From the NCBI GenBank assembly GCA_034509925.1, contig CM067530.1:971501-1035500 (forward strand): a DNA stretch of 64,000 nucleotides, in the 5' to 3' direction. Numbering within the stretch: position 1 is the first letter of the stretch; each line of letters starts with the position of its first letter. The stretch is from Hirudinaria manillensis. Lineage: Eukaryota; Annelida; Clitellata; Hirudinida; Hirudinidae. Position numbers and translations under genes: made by a program. Positions 22,670-37,500 of this stretch are shown here, piece by piece. The notes beneath the pieces were generated by a model that ran no database searches, was not told the origin of the DNA, and saw nothing but the letters and a program-made list of their open reading frames with translations.

Positions 22670-25230
22670 TATAATTATTATAATAATAACATAATAACAT
22701 TATTGATTAATAAATAATAATAATTATTATTATTATTATGAGTTAATTACTGAGTCTGTTGTGATCACCATGAAAATGATGTTTTCAGATCATGTCAAGC
22801 TGGTTAGATGTTTAGAAATAAAATATTATTTTATTCTTAAAGGAAATAATTTTTAAATCACCATTGAAAGCAAAGCTGTTCGTTTCCCGCTCATTCTGGA
22901 GATTTAAATTACATTTAAATGATATATTTAAATGACATTTAAACATTAAATAAATTTATTGAAATAAAATGTTGGCAGAACAAATTCATAATTAACTGAA
23001 AGAATATTATTTCAAATTTTAAAATATGTTTTCACCAATGGTTTATCGCTTAAAAATCAACAACCCATTATTATGATCGCAATAAATATAATTTAATAAT
23101 AATAATAATAACAACAATAATATAATCCTTAATACCAGTACTGGGAACCCAATTGCTTTTGTCAATCACGAAGCCTCTCAGCGTCTGGTATTGGCATCCA
23201 TATTGGCATCAATAATTATAATTATATTTTATGATTAATTATATTTTATTTATAATAATAATAATAATTGCATATTCAATCTTATAAGCTCCTAAGTCAG
23301 CCTATAATATACGTCAATAGTTATTCACAATCTGTCATTTCTTTTATTTATAATTATTAATATTAATAATATTATTATTATCGTCATCAATGAATAAAAT
23401 TATGCTTATTCAATCCGATATGTTCGTAACTCAGCCTATAATATACGTCAATAGGTATTCACAATCTGTCATTTCTTTTATTTATAATGATTAATATATA
23501 ATTAATATTATTATTATTAATATTATATAATAATTTATATTATTATTATCGTCATCAATGAATATAATTATGCTTATTCAATCCGATATGTTCGTAACTC
23601 AGCCTATAATAACTGAGTGAGTCAATAATTATTTACAAACTGTCATTTTTATATTCCAAAGCAATCCTTCAATCAACGTATTGATCCGTAATACGACATC
23701 GTCCACAATCCTTAATGACTTTGGAATGGAATACCAACTGTCCACAAACTGGAACAAACATCGTCATCATGACTGTCATGTTCGCTTCAAATAATTCAGA
23801 TCCACAATCTCCACGTCAGGATTTATTGGATTCACTCGCTGGAAAAAACTTAATTTTCCTATAATATATACTTTCTAAGCTTCTTAAAAAACAACATCGA
23901 AGTATTATTTGTAAGTTGCTGATAATAATAATAATAATAAAATAATAATAATAATAATAATAGTAATAATAATAATAATAATAATGGTGTTGCTATAAAA
24001 ATTTATTGATAACATTTTACATCTTCAACTGATGCTTCTTCCTTAGCGATAATTCCCCCTATAATCTTCTCATCAACGTCGAACCTTTGATGATGATGAT
24101 GATGATGATGACGATGATGATGACGACGATGATGATGAAATTGACAGTCAAAGCCTGCTTTAGCTGAGCTTTTCAACCACGAAACCCACCAATCCCCCCT
24201 GGATTGCGCCACCAACCATAAACATGTTTTTGTTGTTTTTGGTTCTCATCGAAAAGATATAAAACGAAATTTATCGAATATAAACCCTTATTTTTAATAC
24301 ATAAAATGAATTAAATACAAATAAATTATAATTCTTTTTTGCAGCCCTATATTTTTATGTCAATTTAAAAAAACAAAAAATAAAAACAAATAAAAACAAA
24401 AACATTATTATTTCTATATTATAAAATAAACACGTAAAATCTATTTTCTGGCCTTTCCTGTTGCAATGTCCATCTTTATTAGGTTCGTAAAGAAATGTGT
24501 TTTTTATGACTTCCACATGCAAATGTCCTTCCAACTGAATTCATCTGAGCACGAAAAATTGCATTTCAATTGCTTAAAAGTATTTTACAAACAAATTGAC
24601 GAATGTCCTATTGTAACTAATATTATATTATATTATATTATATTATATTATATTATATTATATTATATTATATTATATTATATTATATTATATTATATTA
24701 TATTATATTATATTATATTATATTATATTATATTATATTATATTATATTATATTATATTATATTATATTATATTATATTATATTATATTATATTATATTA
24801 AACATGCTACAGTAAATTTTAATTTAAAAAACTGAAGAGATTTTTTAAAAAATATCAAAATATAAAAATTTAAACACGTCAAAGTAAAACATAATTTCCA
24901 TTTACTTCATCAGTTATTTAAAATAATCATCTTATGAACTGAGCACAGACACTGCCGACCTCGTTCAAAACTGAACAATTCCAAATTATTCCAAAATTAT
25001 TTTTTTGGAAATTAAAATGAAAATATAAAAAAATAAATAAAAATAAAAATACAAATCAAGCATAAAACAGGAAAAAAAAACTTTATTTAAATGAAGGTCG
25101 TTCTCTTCCTCAGGCCGCTCATCACGTGACATTATGACGTCACTTCCTGGATGTTCGGGAGTTTTATTATTCTTTCCATGAGCTCATTTCCAGACCCTAT
25201 TATGTTTCGATGATGACGGTGGTGGTGGTG

Positions 25231-25262
<32 letters not shown>

Positions 25263-25360
25263 GGTGGTGGTGACGATGATGATGGTGGTGATGATGATGA
25301 TGATGATGATGATGATGGTGGTGATGATGATGATGGTGGTGGTGACGATGATGATGGTGG

Positions 25361-25408
<48 letters not shown>

Positions 25409-25412
25409 CGAC

Positions 25413-25453
<41 letters not shown>

Positions 25454-26981
25454 CGACGATGATGATGATGATGATGATGACGACGACGACGACGACGATG
25501 ATGATGATGATGAGGATGAGGAGGAAGAGGACGAGGAGGATGGTGACGTCAAAGCTCTGGTACGTGTCTTGACAGTTGTTAGGGATGTGAAGTTCGCCAA
25601 AGGAATCGTCTCCAATTGTTTCTCTGCTTCATTAGACTCGTACACGCACACTTTCTGCCTGGAATTTATTCCGGTCACGTGACACACAGCACAAGGTTCT
25701 AATTTCAAGGAATATTTTTTTATTGGACGATATTCGAATAATTTTAACAGCCCAATAAAAACACATTTTAAGACAATTTATTTCGAATATTTTCGGAAAA
25801 TATTGACTTTATTAAAATATTGATTTTAGGAATTTATTCCAAAATTTTGATTTCAATTTAAGTTTTTCTTTTCCAGCAGTTTAACTTCATATTTTATTTT
25901 CTTGTTATTTTTCTTTTTAAATTTTCCTTGAGATTTACTAAAGTTGAACAGAACACGCTGCTCGGGGAAGCCACACTTCAATAAAGATTCACTCATAAAA
26001 TTCTTTCGTTTTGTTAACAATAAAGATATTTATAAATAAAACTTTTTATTTTTATTTATGAATAAACAAATTTATAATTTATTAATTTAAATTGATTAAG
26101 TTATTAAAATAGTTTTAATCTGATTTATTGGCTTAATTAACCAACTAATTGAGCAGAAATGATATAAAATGTATTTTAAGTGCTAAATGCATTGCAATCC
26201 ATTGCTAATCATCCGATCAAAAAATGGTGGATACTATTTTCCTAAATTATTCTCAAATCAATATTAAAGATTTTTTTAAAATCATTATAAAATAATTTCT
26301 TAAAATCATTTTATTAAATAATATTTTTAAAATCACTAACAATTGTTCCATTTCTTCTGACATTTTGAAATAATCTTCGTGTTTGACATTTAAATATTTC
26401 AGTGTTGTTTATTTGCAATCAAACCTTCTGAAATTGTGCGACATTATACATTAAAATGTTATAAAATTTAAAATAATAATAATATATAATAATAAAATTA
26501 AAAATATAATAATAATAATAATAAAATAATGACATGAACACTAACTCAATAACCTTCACTCAATATAATGCAATCAACACAACCGACTGGACTGCTATTA
26601 TGAGTTGCCAATATTGTTGTTGTTGTTGTCGTTGCTGCAAGTTGAAGACTGAGAACATAATCATCATCATCATCGTTGTCGTCATCATCATCGTCGTCGT
26701 CATCGTCGTCTTACGTAATTGCTTTTTATTTTTTGTTGGCTCGTTCTATTTTTAAGCATTTTTATGCCGCTTTCGGGCCGTCGATCACGTGACGTGGCCA
26801 GATGAGAGGCAGACGTCTGCTGCTACTGCGTTTTTTGTGGCGGGAAACAATGCGGAAAGAATGAACTTATCTGGTCGTCTATTTGCTTCGAGTCGTTGAT
26901 GATGCTGTTGCATGCTTTAACGAATCCAATGTTGTTCTCTCGCTCTTATTGACATTGGTGATGACGACTACGAGGAGGATG

Positions 26982-27012
<31 letters not shown>

Positions 27013-27599
27013 CGACGGCGACGATGATGATGATGAGGACAGTGACTTTGAGAATGAAGACAGCGACATTGTCGACCATCTTCCTGGAGTGTGATGAAGC
27101 GCTGGTTCTCCTCAAAGATGAAAAGAAATCTTCGAGCGTCTGATCACGTGACGTCATGCAGGAATTATGATTATGATTATGCTTGTGGAATTCATTTGCC
27201 GCCATCACGTGATGGAGCTTTTCTGAGTGATTTTATGTGTTTTACGACATTTATTGTTAAAAGTTGATTAATTTATTTGTCGCAAATCAAAATTCGATAT
27301 CATTTTTCACGCATTTTATTGGCTATTCTTTTGGAAACTTACTCGGAAATGCATCAAACTGCATGCTTTAGATGTCAATCGTAAGCCCAAGTCGTTCATC
27401 ACCACCAGCATTGACGTCATCGTCTCTGTCATCATCATCGTCGTCATCATCGCCATCGTCATCATCATCGTCATCATCATCGTCAACATCATCGTCGTCA
27501 TCGTCATCGTCATCATCATCGTTGTCGTCCATTAGTTTGAACATCACTGAAGAATGGCTGAAATGAATCAAAAGCTTTTATTTATATTATCATTACTTA

Positions 27600-27639
<40 letters not shown>

Positions 27640-30600
27640 TCGTAATTTATTTAATTATTAATTTTTATTTATTCTGAATTTATATTTTACATTCTATACA
27701 TTTTATTTTATCATTAAATTCCCTAACTTAATTCAAATGTTTCTATTTTTTTTTGTGATTTTAAGATTTTAATATTTTCATTCACGTTGAAATTAATTCG
27801 ATTAAATTGATTTTTAATTTTATAAAATGTTTTAATTCTTGTTTTGACACGACGTGGGGGCGTGTGACGTCATCTTGACTCGACATTTTGAAAGGTTTAA
27901 AAAAAATAACATCTTAAGGTTTTTAGAATTCGAATATTTAAAAAAAAAACGAAACCAGGAAATTAGGCCTTGGAATTTCCATGCTTACATCGAAACTGTT
28001 GGTTTGTTAGGTTGTTGTGTTGTCGTCTCGTTGTTTCAAGTTTCTAAAATGTCGTGCTATAACAGTCACAGTGACTCACTAGTTTCTAAACTTATTAATT
28101 TTATTATGCTTAAATTTATAAATTTATTACATTTATAAATTATTTATAAAATTTATCAATTTAACTTATCAATTTATTATGTTTATAAAATATTTATAAA
28201 TTATTTATAAAATATTTATTCAGAAATTACGTTTAAATGCAAACGATTTCATTTTTATTGAATGGATTTTTAGTGCAAATTTCAATATTTATGACTTCTG
28301 GGACATTTTAAAGTTTTTTAATTTATTTTGATGCGCTAATGTTTTATTTAAGGACAACTGAATATACTAATTTCGATTAATAAATGAATAATAAATAAAT
28401 TAATAAATGAATTAATTAATTTCGATTTAAAGTTAATTAATAAACTAATAAATAAATAAATTAATTATTAAACTTTTTCATTAAGATGCTAATTTATGCC
28501 CATTTTAACTTCCCAAGTACGACTTTAAGACGAGATCGGTGAAGAAAAGATACGTTGAGATGAATATTTCCTTGACTGGAGTCCATGTTTACTTGCAAAT
28601 GAAAAACAAACTGGTTTGTATTTGCATTTGTATTTCTCTGTGCTCCTCTTTGTATCCATACAAATGATAAATGATTGATGTTTGTATCCACTCCTTTTGA
28701 AGTCGTTTTCAATCCTTTCAATCAATTTCAATCGCTGCCATTTCGCAATTTGTTTGATTTGTTTTTTAATTTTAATAATTTAACTTGTTGGAAAGTTATG
28801 GAAACTTGAGACATGGAATCATAATATTTCACAAAATAACAAATATGTTATTCAACTCTTAAACGATTAAATAAATATATTATTCCATCAAAATAGACAT
28901 TTAATAAATAACTTTAATTAAATTTTAAAATTATTTAATTTCAATTAAATTTATTATTTAATTTCAATTAAATTTATTATTTAATTTCAATTAAATTTAT
29001 TATTTAATTTCAATTAAATTTATTATTTAATTTCAATTAAATTTATTATTTAATTTCAATTAAATTTATTATTTAATTTCAATTAAATTTATTATTAATT
29101 TCAATTAAATTTATTATTTAATTTCAATTAAATTTATTATTTAATTTCAATTAAATTTATTATTTAATTTCAATTAAATTTATTATTTAATTTCAATTAA
29201 ATTTATTATTTAATTTCAATTAAATTTATTATTTAATTTCAATTAAATTTATTATTTAATTTCAATTAAATTTATTATTTAATTTCAATTAAATTTATTA
29301 TTTAATTTCAATTAAATTTATTATTTAATTTCAATTAAATTTATTATTTAATTTCAATTAAATTTATTATTTAATTTCAATTAAATTTATTATTTAATTT
29401 CAATTAAATTTATTATTTAATTTCAATTAAATTTATTATTTAATTTCAATTAAATTTATTATTTAATTTCAATTAAATTTATTATTTAATTTCAATTAAA
29501 TTTATTTGTCAAGAAGAAGTTAAAAACATGTTTTCAGAAGAAATCTGCTCCAGAATCCTGTCAAAGTTCACCAAATCCACTTTTAAAGAATCCCATTCAC
29601 AGGTTTTTAACTGATTATTTTAGATAATTTCTCGTATTTAACATTTTATTTCATTAAATATGTGTTGGTTTTTAGCTTATATGACTAATTTTAAATTAAA
29701 TTATAATTTAAAAAATGACAAAAACACACAAAATTAAGAAAAATGATTTTAGGATTTAAAATAAGTAATGTGTCTGTCCTGAAATCCTTGTAAATTATTA
29801 TTGAATGGAAATCATTTCACCAATATATAATAAAAATAATAATCGCACAAATATTAAATTTAATCTATAAATTAGCAATAACTATGCTAATTGATGGACA
29901 AATTATTAAATAAACTTGATTTTATTTAACATTTTACCGAAATGTTTACCATTTAAAGTAACTTAATTTATTTTAAATTTGAAAAAATAGTTTAAAATTC
30001 CAAAGTGAACCAAAAAGCTCAAATAACAAACCTGAAATCGGTGATAAATTTTATTAAATAACTTATAAAATACAATAATACGTTTTAATAAATAATAATA
30101 ATAATAATTATAATAAGAATAATAAAACTAAAAACGTAATATTAAATAATGAAGATATATGAGAAATATTACAGAGAAATAAAAATAAATATTAATAACG
30201 ACAAAAGCCCTATTTCTGTATTAATATTATTATTCCTGGGTGAGAACAAATAAACAACAGACCTATTGGTACGAATTGGAACCCAATGGAGCCACGGTCC
30301 ATGAGGTACACCCTGTGTTTGTATGTCCTATATCTGGGATGAGTGGTATACCAGGTGTGTCCTTCAACAGGTATGTCCACCCACATGTCTGTGTACAGCG
30401 TATTTCCAAAAATCTCATACGTCCAACATTTGGTGTGTCTTTCACCTGGTTCGTCCTGCATCTAGGTATGTCCTAAATCTGGGATGTCCTGTACCAGGTG
30501 TGTCCAACATCAGGCATGGTTTCCATGAGAACAATGGCAGAGTTGGATGTTGGCCACGTTCCACGGTCGGAAATTCCCGGGCACCACCTTTGAGTCACGG

Positions 30601-31513
30601 CGTCACGCTTGGACGGGCAGAGTGTTGTTTATCTAATTGCATTATCTGCCTCCGTTCTCTGCTAGGCATGTGTCTTCGTATACCTGATCGGCCATGCGTG
30701 AAATGCTGTCGTCTTTCCGGAGTAAGGTTACCATGGTGATTTAGCGCTGGAAGTGAAAGCCTCGTGCCACCGGAAGTAACGCCTCACAGGAAAACGCAAC
30801 GACGGCATCTGGCCTTGGATTTCCTGTTGTCAGGACGATTCTATTTGTCAGCAATTAATTTTATATTTTAGTCAATTTTGTTTGTTTATTTTTGTTTATT
30901 TATGTTTATTTATTTACTAATATTATTTTTGTAGCGCTATGTAAATGCATTTGCCGTTCACCAATTAACTGATAAATTATTGAAATTAAAATCTAAAATT
31001 TAAAATTTTACTTGTCGAAACGAATAATTTTGAAGCCTTTTTAAAGCCTTTTCTTTTATTTTACAACAATTGAATTATTTAAAAACAAAAATATTAGGAA
31101 TGCAATTATTACAGCAATTGTTATTAATAATGTTAAAAATATTATTATTATTATTATCATTATTATTATTGTTACATGAAATATATCACTATTTTTACTC
31201 TGTTGCTTTTCAAGATCACCTATTAATAAAAATAAACAACTGTAGCATAAATTATGTTAATGAATCACTCTAAAAAAATTACTATTCATATTAAAGATTA
31301 TTCATAACGTAATTATAATATTTCGGCAGAATATTCTACGTTTCACACGATTCTAAAGACACAAAGATTTTCAGTTACATAGCCAAAGAGGAGGAGACCA
31401 ATGTCTTCAAGTGTAGTGTTTTCAAGGCTCTTAAGAAGGTCTGACAGTGTTTATATTAATTATTACTAATTATTACATTGCGTGATATATTATTATCATT
31501 ATTATTATTATTA

Positions 31514-31560
<47 letters not shown>

Positions 31561-34500
31561 ATTATTATTATTATTCGTAGTATTAGTATTATTGTTATTA
31601 TTATTATTATTATTATTATTTGTCATTTTATATTTTCACGAAATTTTACTAAAAAACATACTTTTTCTATTCTTTTGAAGAATCGAAATGATTCCATTTT
31701 CAATTCTTCCTCAGTTCTTCGAAGTCCACTCCTGCTTTTTGATGAAATTTCTTTGATTTCTGTAACAAGTTTTCTTTTTATTTATTTATTTATTTATTTC
31801 TGTTTTCTATTTTTATATTCCACTTCGATTCGGTTTCATTTTCGTCACGTCAAAAACAAAACCTTATTTCGATGGAATTCTTCGGTTTCTGATGTTATTC
31901 GTGCCCCTGAGAGCACACGTGGTATGGTGATTCTGAATATTAACTAAACTTAATTAATTAATTATTTAATTAATTAATTAATGTCAGGGATCCAACAATA
32001 TATCTAATATTTAGTGAGTAACACGTGACAGTAGGGCGATGCTGATAGTGATGACGATGACGATAGAGACGTTTCGTCCTAAGGGTTTCTTCCGAAGGCT
32101 AAGCTGTCTTTATTTTCTCTCGTTTTCTCGATGAGACAGAAATTGGAACTGCAAGTTTTGTGTTAGGAGCAATCGAGAATGGGCAAAATGGTTGAAACCC
32201 AGCACTAAGAGCATCAATAACCACGACGTCTTCTCAGTTCAATAGACTTAAGAGCTTCATAAGTGCCACGCTTTTCAGAGCCAAGTCCTTCTCGGGAATT
32301 TGTAGCAAAAGTTGCAAAAAATAAATTGCCAAAAATTATTACATTTTTGTTAGCTGGAGGTCGGGTTATTTCAGCATCCTATTTCAAATCTTTTTCGGCG
32401 TGTGGTTTTTTTTTTACATTTTATCCATTGGCCCATCTTTTTAATTATAATTACAATTATTAATCATTCACAAATATAATTCATCTTTATATGTTGATAT
32501 TATATATTATTCATAAAAGTTCAAAGGTCGATTTTGTCAATCAGTGTCTTACGACCACATTAAGTATGGCATTAAGCTTGATTAAAAGTGGTGCTGGTAA
32601 TGATGGTATCTATCATATCAGCTTTGTATCAACTGAAACAAACAATGCAACTGAAACAAACAAACAAACAAACAAACAAACGAACAAACAAAACATGAAA
32701 GGGATGAAACGCTACATCATCGCGTATTGTGCTCTTAACATCCATTTTATCGCATGCAGAGAACATCTGAAGTAAACGAATCGGAATCGTTCACTTATTT
32801 TTCATTTACAATTATAAATAAATAAATAAATAAATACAATTTAAGTAATTTATTTCTTTAATAAACGAATTAAGTAAACTTAAAAGTTTGTAATTAATTA
32901 CCAAACATAAATTGATTAATTAAACGTAGGTTCTTAGATATATAAGGATGAACTGAAAAGAAATGCCTGAACATGATTAATGACGACAGCTTTAAATTTT
33001 AGTTTATATCTTAAAATTATTAATATTAGCGCCCCTGTTCACGCGCACGGCGCTATATAAATCACATATTATTATTGTTATTATTATTATTAATGGCAGA
33101 CATTACATTAAATTTTAGTTGCCAAGTTTATAAATAAATTAATTTCCTGTGGAAAGTGGACTATTTCCCCAAATGTTGGTGTTTGGTGCTGATAAGAAGC
33201 AGCTTGAAGACTGTGGTCTTAGATTGCAAATGATTTAAATTAAAATTGAATTTTATTTAATAATAATGATAATAATTATTATTATATTTAATATTTATAA
33301 TAGTAACAACGATGATAACGATAATATTAATTATTATATTATTATTAACGATAATATTAATAACGATATTAATAAATGCAGTTCACTATTCTGTATTGTT
33401 ATTAATTACATGGATAATAAAATCGAATAAAACCGAATATTTCTCTGCGATCAGACAACTGTAAGTATGGTCATAGGATCATAAAATGTTGGAAACAATC
33501 TTCGAAATCATATTTCGCTTCTGCTTTGCTTGTTTGGTTTTGCTCTGCATTTTTGTTTGTTTGCCTCATTTCAGGACACTAAATTGGAAAACTGGTGTCG
33601 TCCATTGTCATGTTTTACCTCAATATCATTTTTGCCTCAATATTAAAAATCAAAGTAATTTCTTTTGGCAGATAAAATTCCATTTTTAAGAATTACAAAA
33701 TAAAATCACTTTTAATGATAAAACGTGAATCGTATAAATCAACAATTATTCCTCAATTTCTTCAAGTTATCAAAGCATATGCCGCGAGAATCTAATTAAT
33801 TTCTGAGAGCACATTAAAATGTTCAATGCACCTGAACCAGTGTCAGGCAGGTGAGATCGTAAAGACCATCGGACAAGCATTTGAAGTTTCACATTTGGCT
33901 CATCAGATGAAGAGATCAGAATCGGCCTTCAGGGAAGCCGAGAGAAATCTCTCAGATGCTGACAGTCTCCTGTCGTTGCCCGCTTGTGGAGGTTACTTTA
34001 CCCTCTTTATGTCTCCTTATATTTCACTCCATTAGCATTGACTAAGGTCCTTGCATTCCTTCATTCGCTTCCTCACTCAATCGTAGGCTCATTCCACTCG
34101 GACATTCATTTATCGTGCCGATCAATTTATTGTCATGAGAAACCAGTCAGGAGGCATTTATTTGCATATGTCCCCTTCCTTCGCTCCGTGGATCCATCAA
34201 TCTATCCGTCCATCGGTCCATCCATCCGTCCATCCATTCGCCCATCCATCTGTCCATCCATCCGTCCATCCATTCGCCCATCCATCTGTCCATCCATCCA
34301 TCCATTAGCTGTTTTACTTTGGGTCCATTCAGAAATAGAAGCAATATAAAGCAAATATACAGCTTTCAATTTCAAAGCGATGAAACTTTGTTGGCAGAAG
34401 AGAAGGAAGCGCAGAACTCCCACTTGTGTCGTGCATCAGACAACACGAACTGCAGTCCTCTCCTGGAGCAAGTGAGTCACTCTTTCATTCTCTTTCGAGG

Positions 34501-37500
34501 CCGCATTTTTCTAGCGCTTCTTTCGGTGAATTCGAAATCATAATTTTGTCCATTTCGTTTCGTGATTTTTGCAGATTTTGCCGACTTTTGAATAAAAATA
34601 AAATTAAGAATACAAATCCTCATCTTCATTTTATTCGATATCGTTTGACTCGAGACGCATGGGCTTTCCTATTACATTATTATTATTATTAATTTATTAA
34701 CTTAATCATTATTAACTTTGTATTAAATGTTTAATTTATTTTTAATCGCAAGGAGATGTGCACAGCAGACGAATGCGAAGTTCAAGCGCATCAACAGCAA
34801 CAACAGGCGGTAAGTGAGGCGTCGACGAGTCAAGGACATTTTAGGGCAGTGATGAATCAAAAGTTGAGGATCAAATGCCAGGAATTGGCTTTCCTGAGGT
34901 CTCAGAACAAACTTCTTCAGAGACAGTTGGAAGTGGAAATGCAGGCAAGGAAGCAGGCTGAGGTTGGTCTTCACGGCATGCGAGTCTCATGCGGATTTAG
35001 ATTGGGTTTGGCGGACAGGTGGTCGTATGAATAACTTCTCTTCATGCGGGGTATAATGGCAACAAGCCGTTATTTGTCGTGTTCGGATCGGGGCGCTATA
35101 CAAACGGAGATCGGTTAAGAGACACCTTCACAACCCATCAAAAGATCGGGTGAATGACATTGATTCACAACAGAGTGGGTTCAAATGGGGTTTGAAAATG
35201 ACTGAACACGACCGACCGGGCTTTGGGCGATTTAAATGGACCCTGAAAAATCGCACTTTAAATTCTTTCCTAAAACTCTTCGTTTCTCTCCCTCCTTGTT
35301 TCTTTAAACCACGAGGAACAATAAATTCTAATGGAATCTAAGCAGGAATCAATTAACTACAGAATAATTACTCGTCCAATTTTGATTCATTAACGAATTA
35401 AATTATGATTTAATGGAACGAAAATAAATCTAATCGCAAATCACAGAACCACGTTTCGTAGATGGAAAGAAAGTGCGTGTTTCTTTTTTTTTCTTTTCAA
35501 AATCACGGGATTCTTTCAATAACTCATCCATCCATCTTCTCATATCTCCTCAAATAGCATGATTAGTCTTCAGAATCCTGGAAGGAATTCGTTTCGAATC
35601 CTCTTCAAATTGAAACCGAAACCAACGAGTCCGATGCTGACACGTGAAATGTGTTTGCATAAATTAGGTTATTATTGTATTAATTAATCATTAAGTTATA
35701 TTTATAATTGTTATTTGGAGATTAATTATATTTATATTATATTTATATCCACTTATTTATTCACAATTTTAGCTGGAAGACATTGTGGATTAAAAAAATT
35801 ATTCTGAAAATAGGCTTAGAAAAAAATCGTTCCTGAAGATTTTTAAGGCCTTTGTTCGTTTACATGTTCTTAAATTTCTTATATTTCGAGAATTATGTCT
35901 TTCGGGGTAATAAATTAATAATTCCGGTAATACACTTTAATAATTAAAATAATAATTATTATTATAATAAATAAAGTATAATAATGATTATACTTTAATA
36001 ATTAAAATAATAATTATTATACTTTAATAATTAAAATAATAATTATTATACTTTAATAATTAAAATAATAATAATTATACTTTAATAATTAAAATAATAA
36101 TTATTATACTTTAATAATTAGAATAATAATTATTATACTTTAATAATTAAAATAATAATTATTATACTTTATTTATTATAATAATAATTATTATACTTTA
36201 ATAATTAGGATAATAATTCATATATTTTGGTCCCTGGAGTATACACGGCCCCATTTGGTTGAAACTTTGCTATTCGAGCAAATCGAGCAATTTTACGATG
36301 AAGATTGATGACCAACAACCACAACAACAACAACAACAATAGCAACAACCACAACAACAAGAGCAACAACAAGAAAACAACAACCACATCAAACAAGAAT
36401 CCTTGAAATCAGCTGCAATTTCTTTAAAAAATCAGAAAAGGAAACAACAACAAGAACAACAACAACAACAACAACAACATCAACAATAACAACAACAACA
36501 ACAGCAACAACAACAGCAACAACAACAACAACAACATCAACAACAAGTTTGACAAGTTGGAAAATAAAATCTTTTTTTTTCTTTTCCAAACAATTTCCTG
36601 GATTTTCTGAGGCTTCCTTGAACGTACAAAGTCCTTCAACTTAACCATTTTTTCGTCAGATTTTACATATTTTATCTTTAATAACCAAAAATTAACAAAT
36701 TTATAAATCAAAGTTAATTCTTAAAAAAATTGTAGAAATTGGAAATGAAATCTAAAAGTAATTAAAATCAACAATTATAAATTTTTTTTTAGATTAAAGA
36801 GGTAAATAATAAAATCTATTTTTATGGATATCACGTGTCGTAAGGAATGTCATTATAAGGGTCCTCACTAAAATTTGGAGCAAACAAATCTATTGCCCTG
36901 CAAGCCGAGAAGGCCGAGATTAAATTGCTTAAAATATATTTTTGCACTAAATCAATAAATATAATTTATTTAAATATAATTATTATTTAAAATATCAAAA
37001 ATTATATGAGAAATTGCTCCACCACTTTCGCCATTAGCTCTTGCAAAGGATGGAAAAACTTACTTTTTATTTTTGAGGAATCATTACTTCCAACCCACAA
37101 TCCATAAGTGGTTCATTTCGTACTTTTTTGAATTTCACTTTTTCTGCGCCTGAAATTTAACGAGTAAAAAGAAAAAAAATTTTAAACAATTATGGACTCG
37201 AAATTGAAAGTAAAAATATGGAATAATTTTTTATTTTCCGAGGTATAATTTTGGAAGGAAATTATACTGTCATCAGCCATTTGTGAGCATCAGTTAGATT
37301 TTGATTTTTAACTTATTGAAACAATTGGTTAATTAATTAATTTATTTATTTATTTATTTTGTTAAATAGTGTAATTAAAGTTCAGAAAGAGGTTTACTAG
37401 TTCAGAACTTGTCTTGTGAAAGTGATGCTTGAAATTATTTAGTTTTTCATCGTCAAGTCTGCAATGTCAACAAGTTAATGATGTGCTTTTTATCAACAAA

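Larger units (their letters stand above)
25123..27872. promoter_or_regulatory. Cluster of E-box (CACGTG) and CRE (TGACGTCA) motifs in NOS1AP intron 2
   Basis: Perfect CACGTG at 25123, 25676, 26786, 27145 and 27206, and perfect TGACGTCA at 25135, 25544, 27149, 27412 and 27865. At 27145-27156 the two overlap as CACGTGACGTCA. Further CACGTG sites at 22135, 22565 and 22579 precede the cluster. These are the palindromes bound by bHLH-zip (USF/MITF/TFE type) and bZIP (CREB type) factors in animals. An intronic enhancer is inferred; some CREs may be by-products of GAT/GAC repeats. Confidence 0.4.

Noticed and set aside
25184-25708. 174-codon poly-Ser ORF and poly-Met ORF
   Set aside because: By-products of the GAT/GAC array in an intron; no start context or domain.
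28935-29506. CRISPR-like regular repeat
   Set aside because: Head-to-tail 23-bp units without unique spacers, in a eukaryotic intron.
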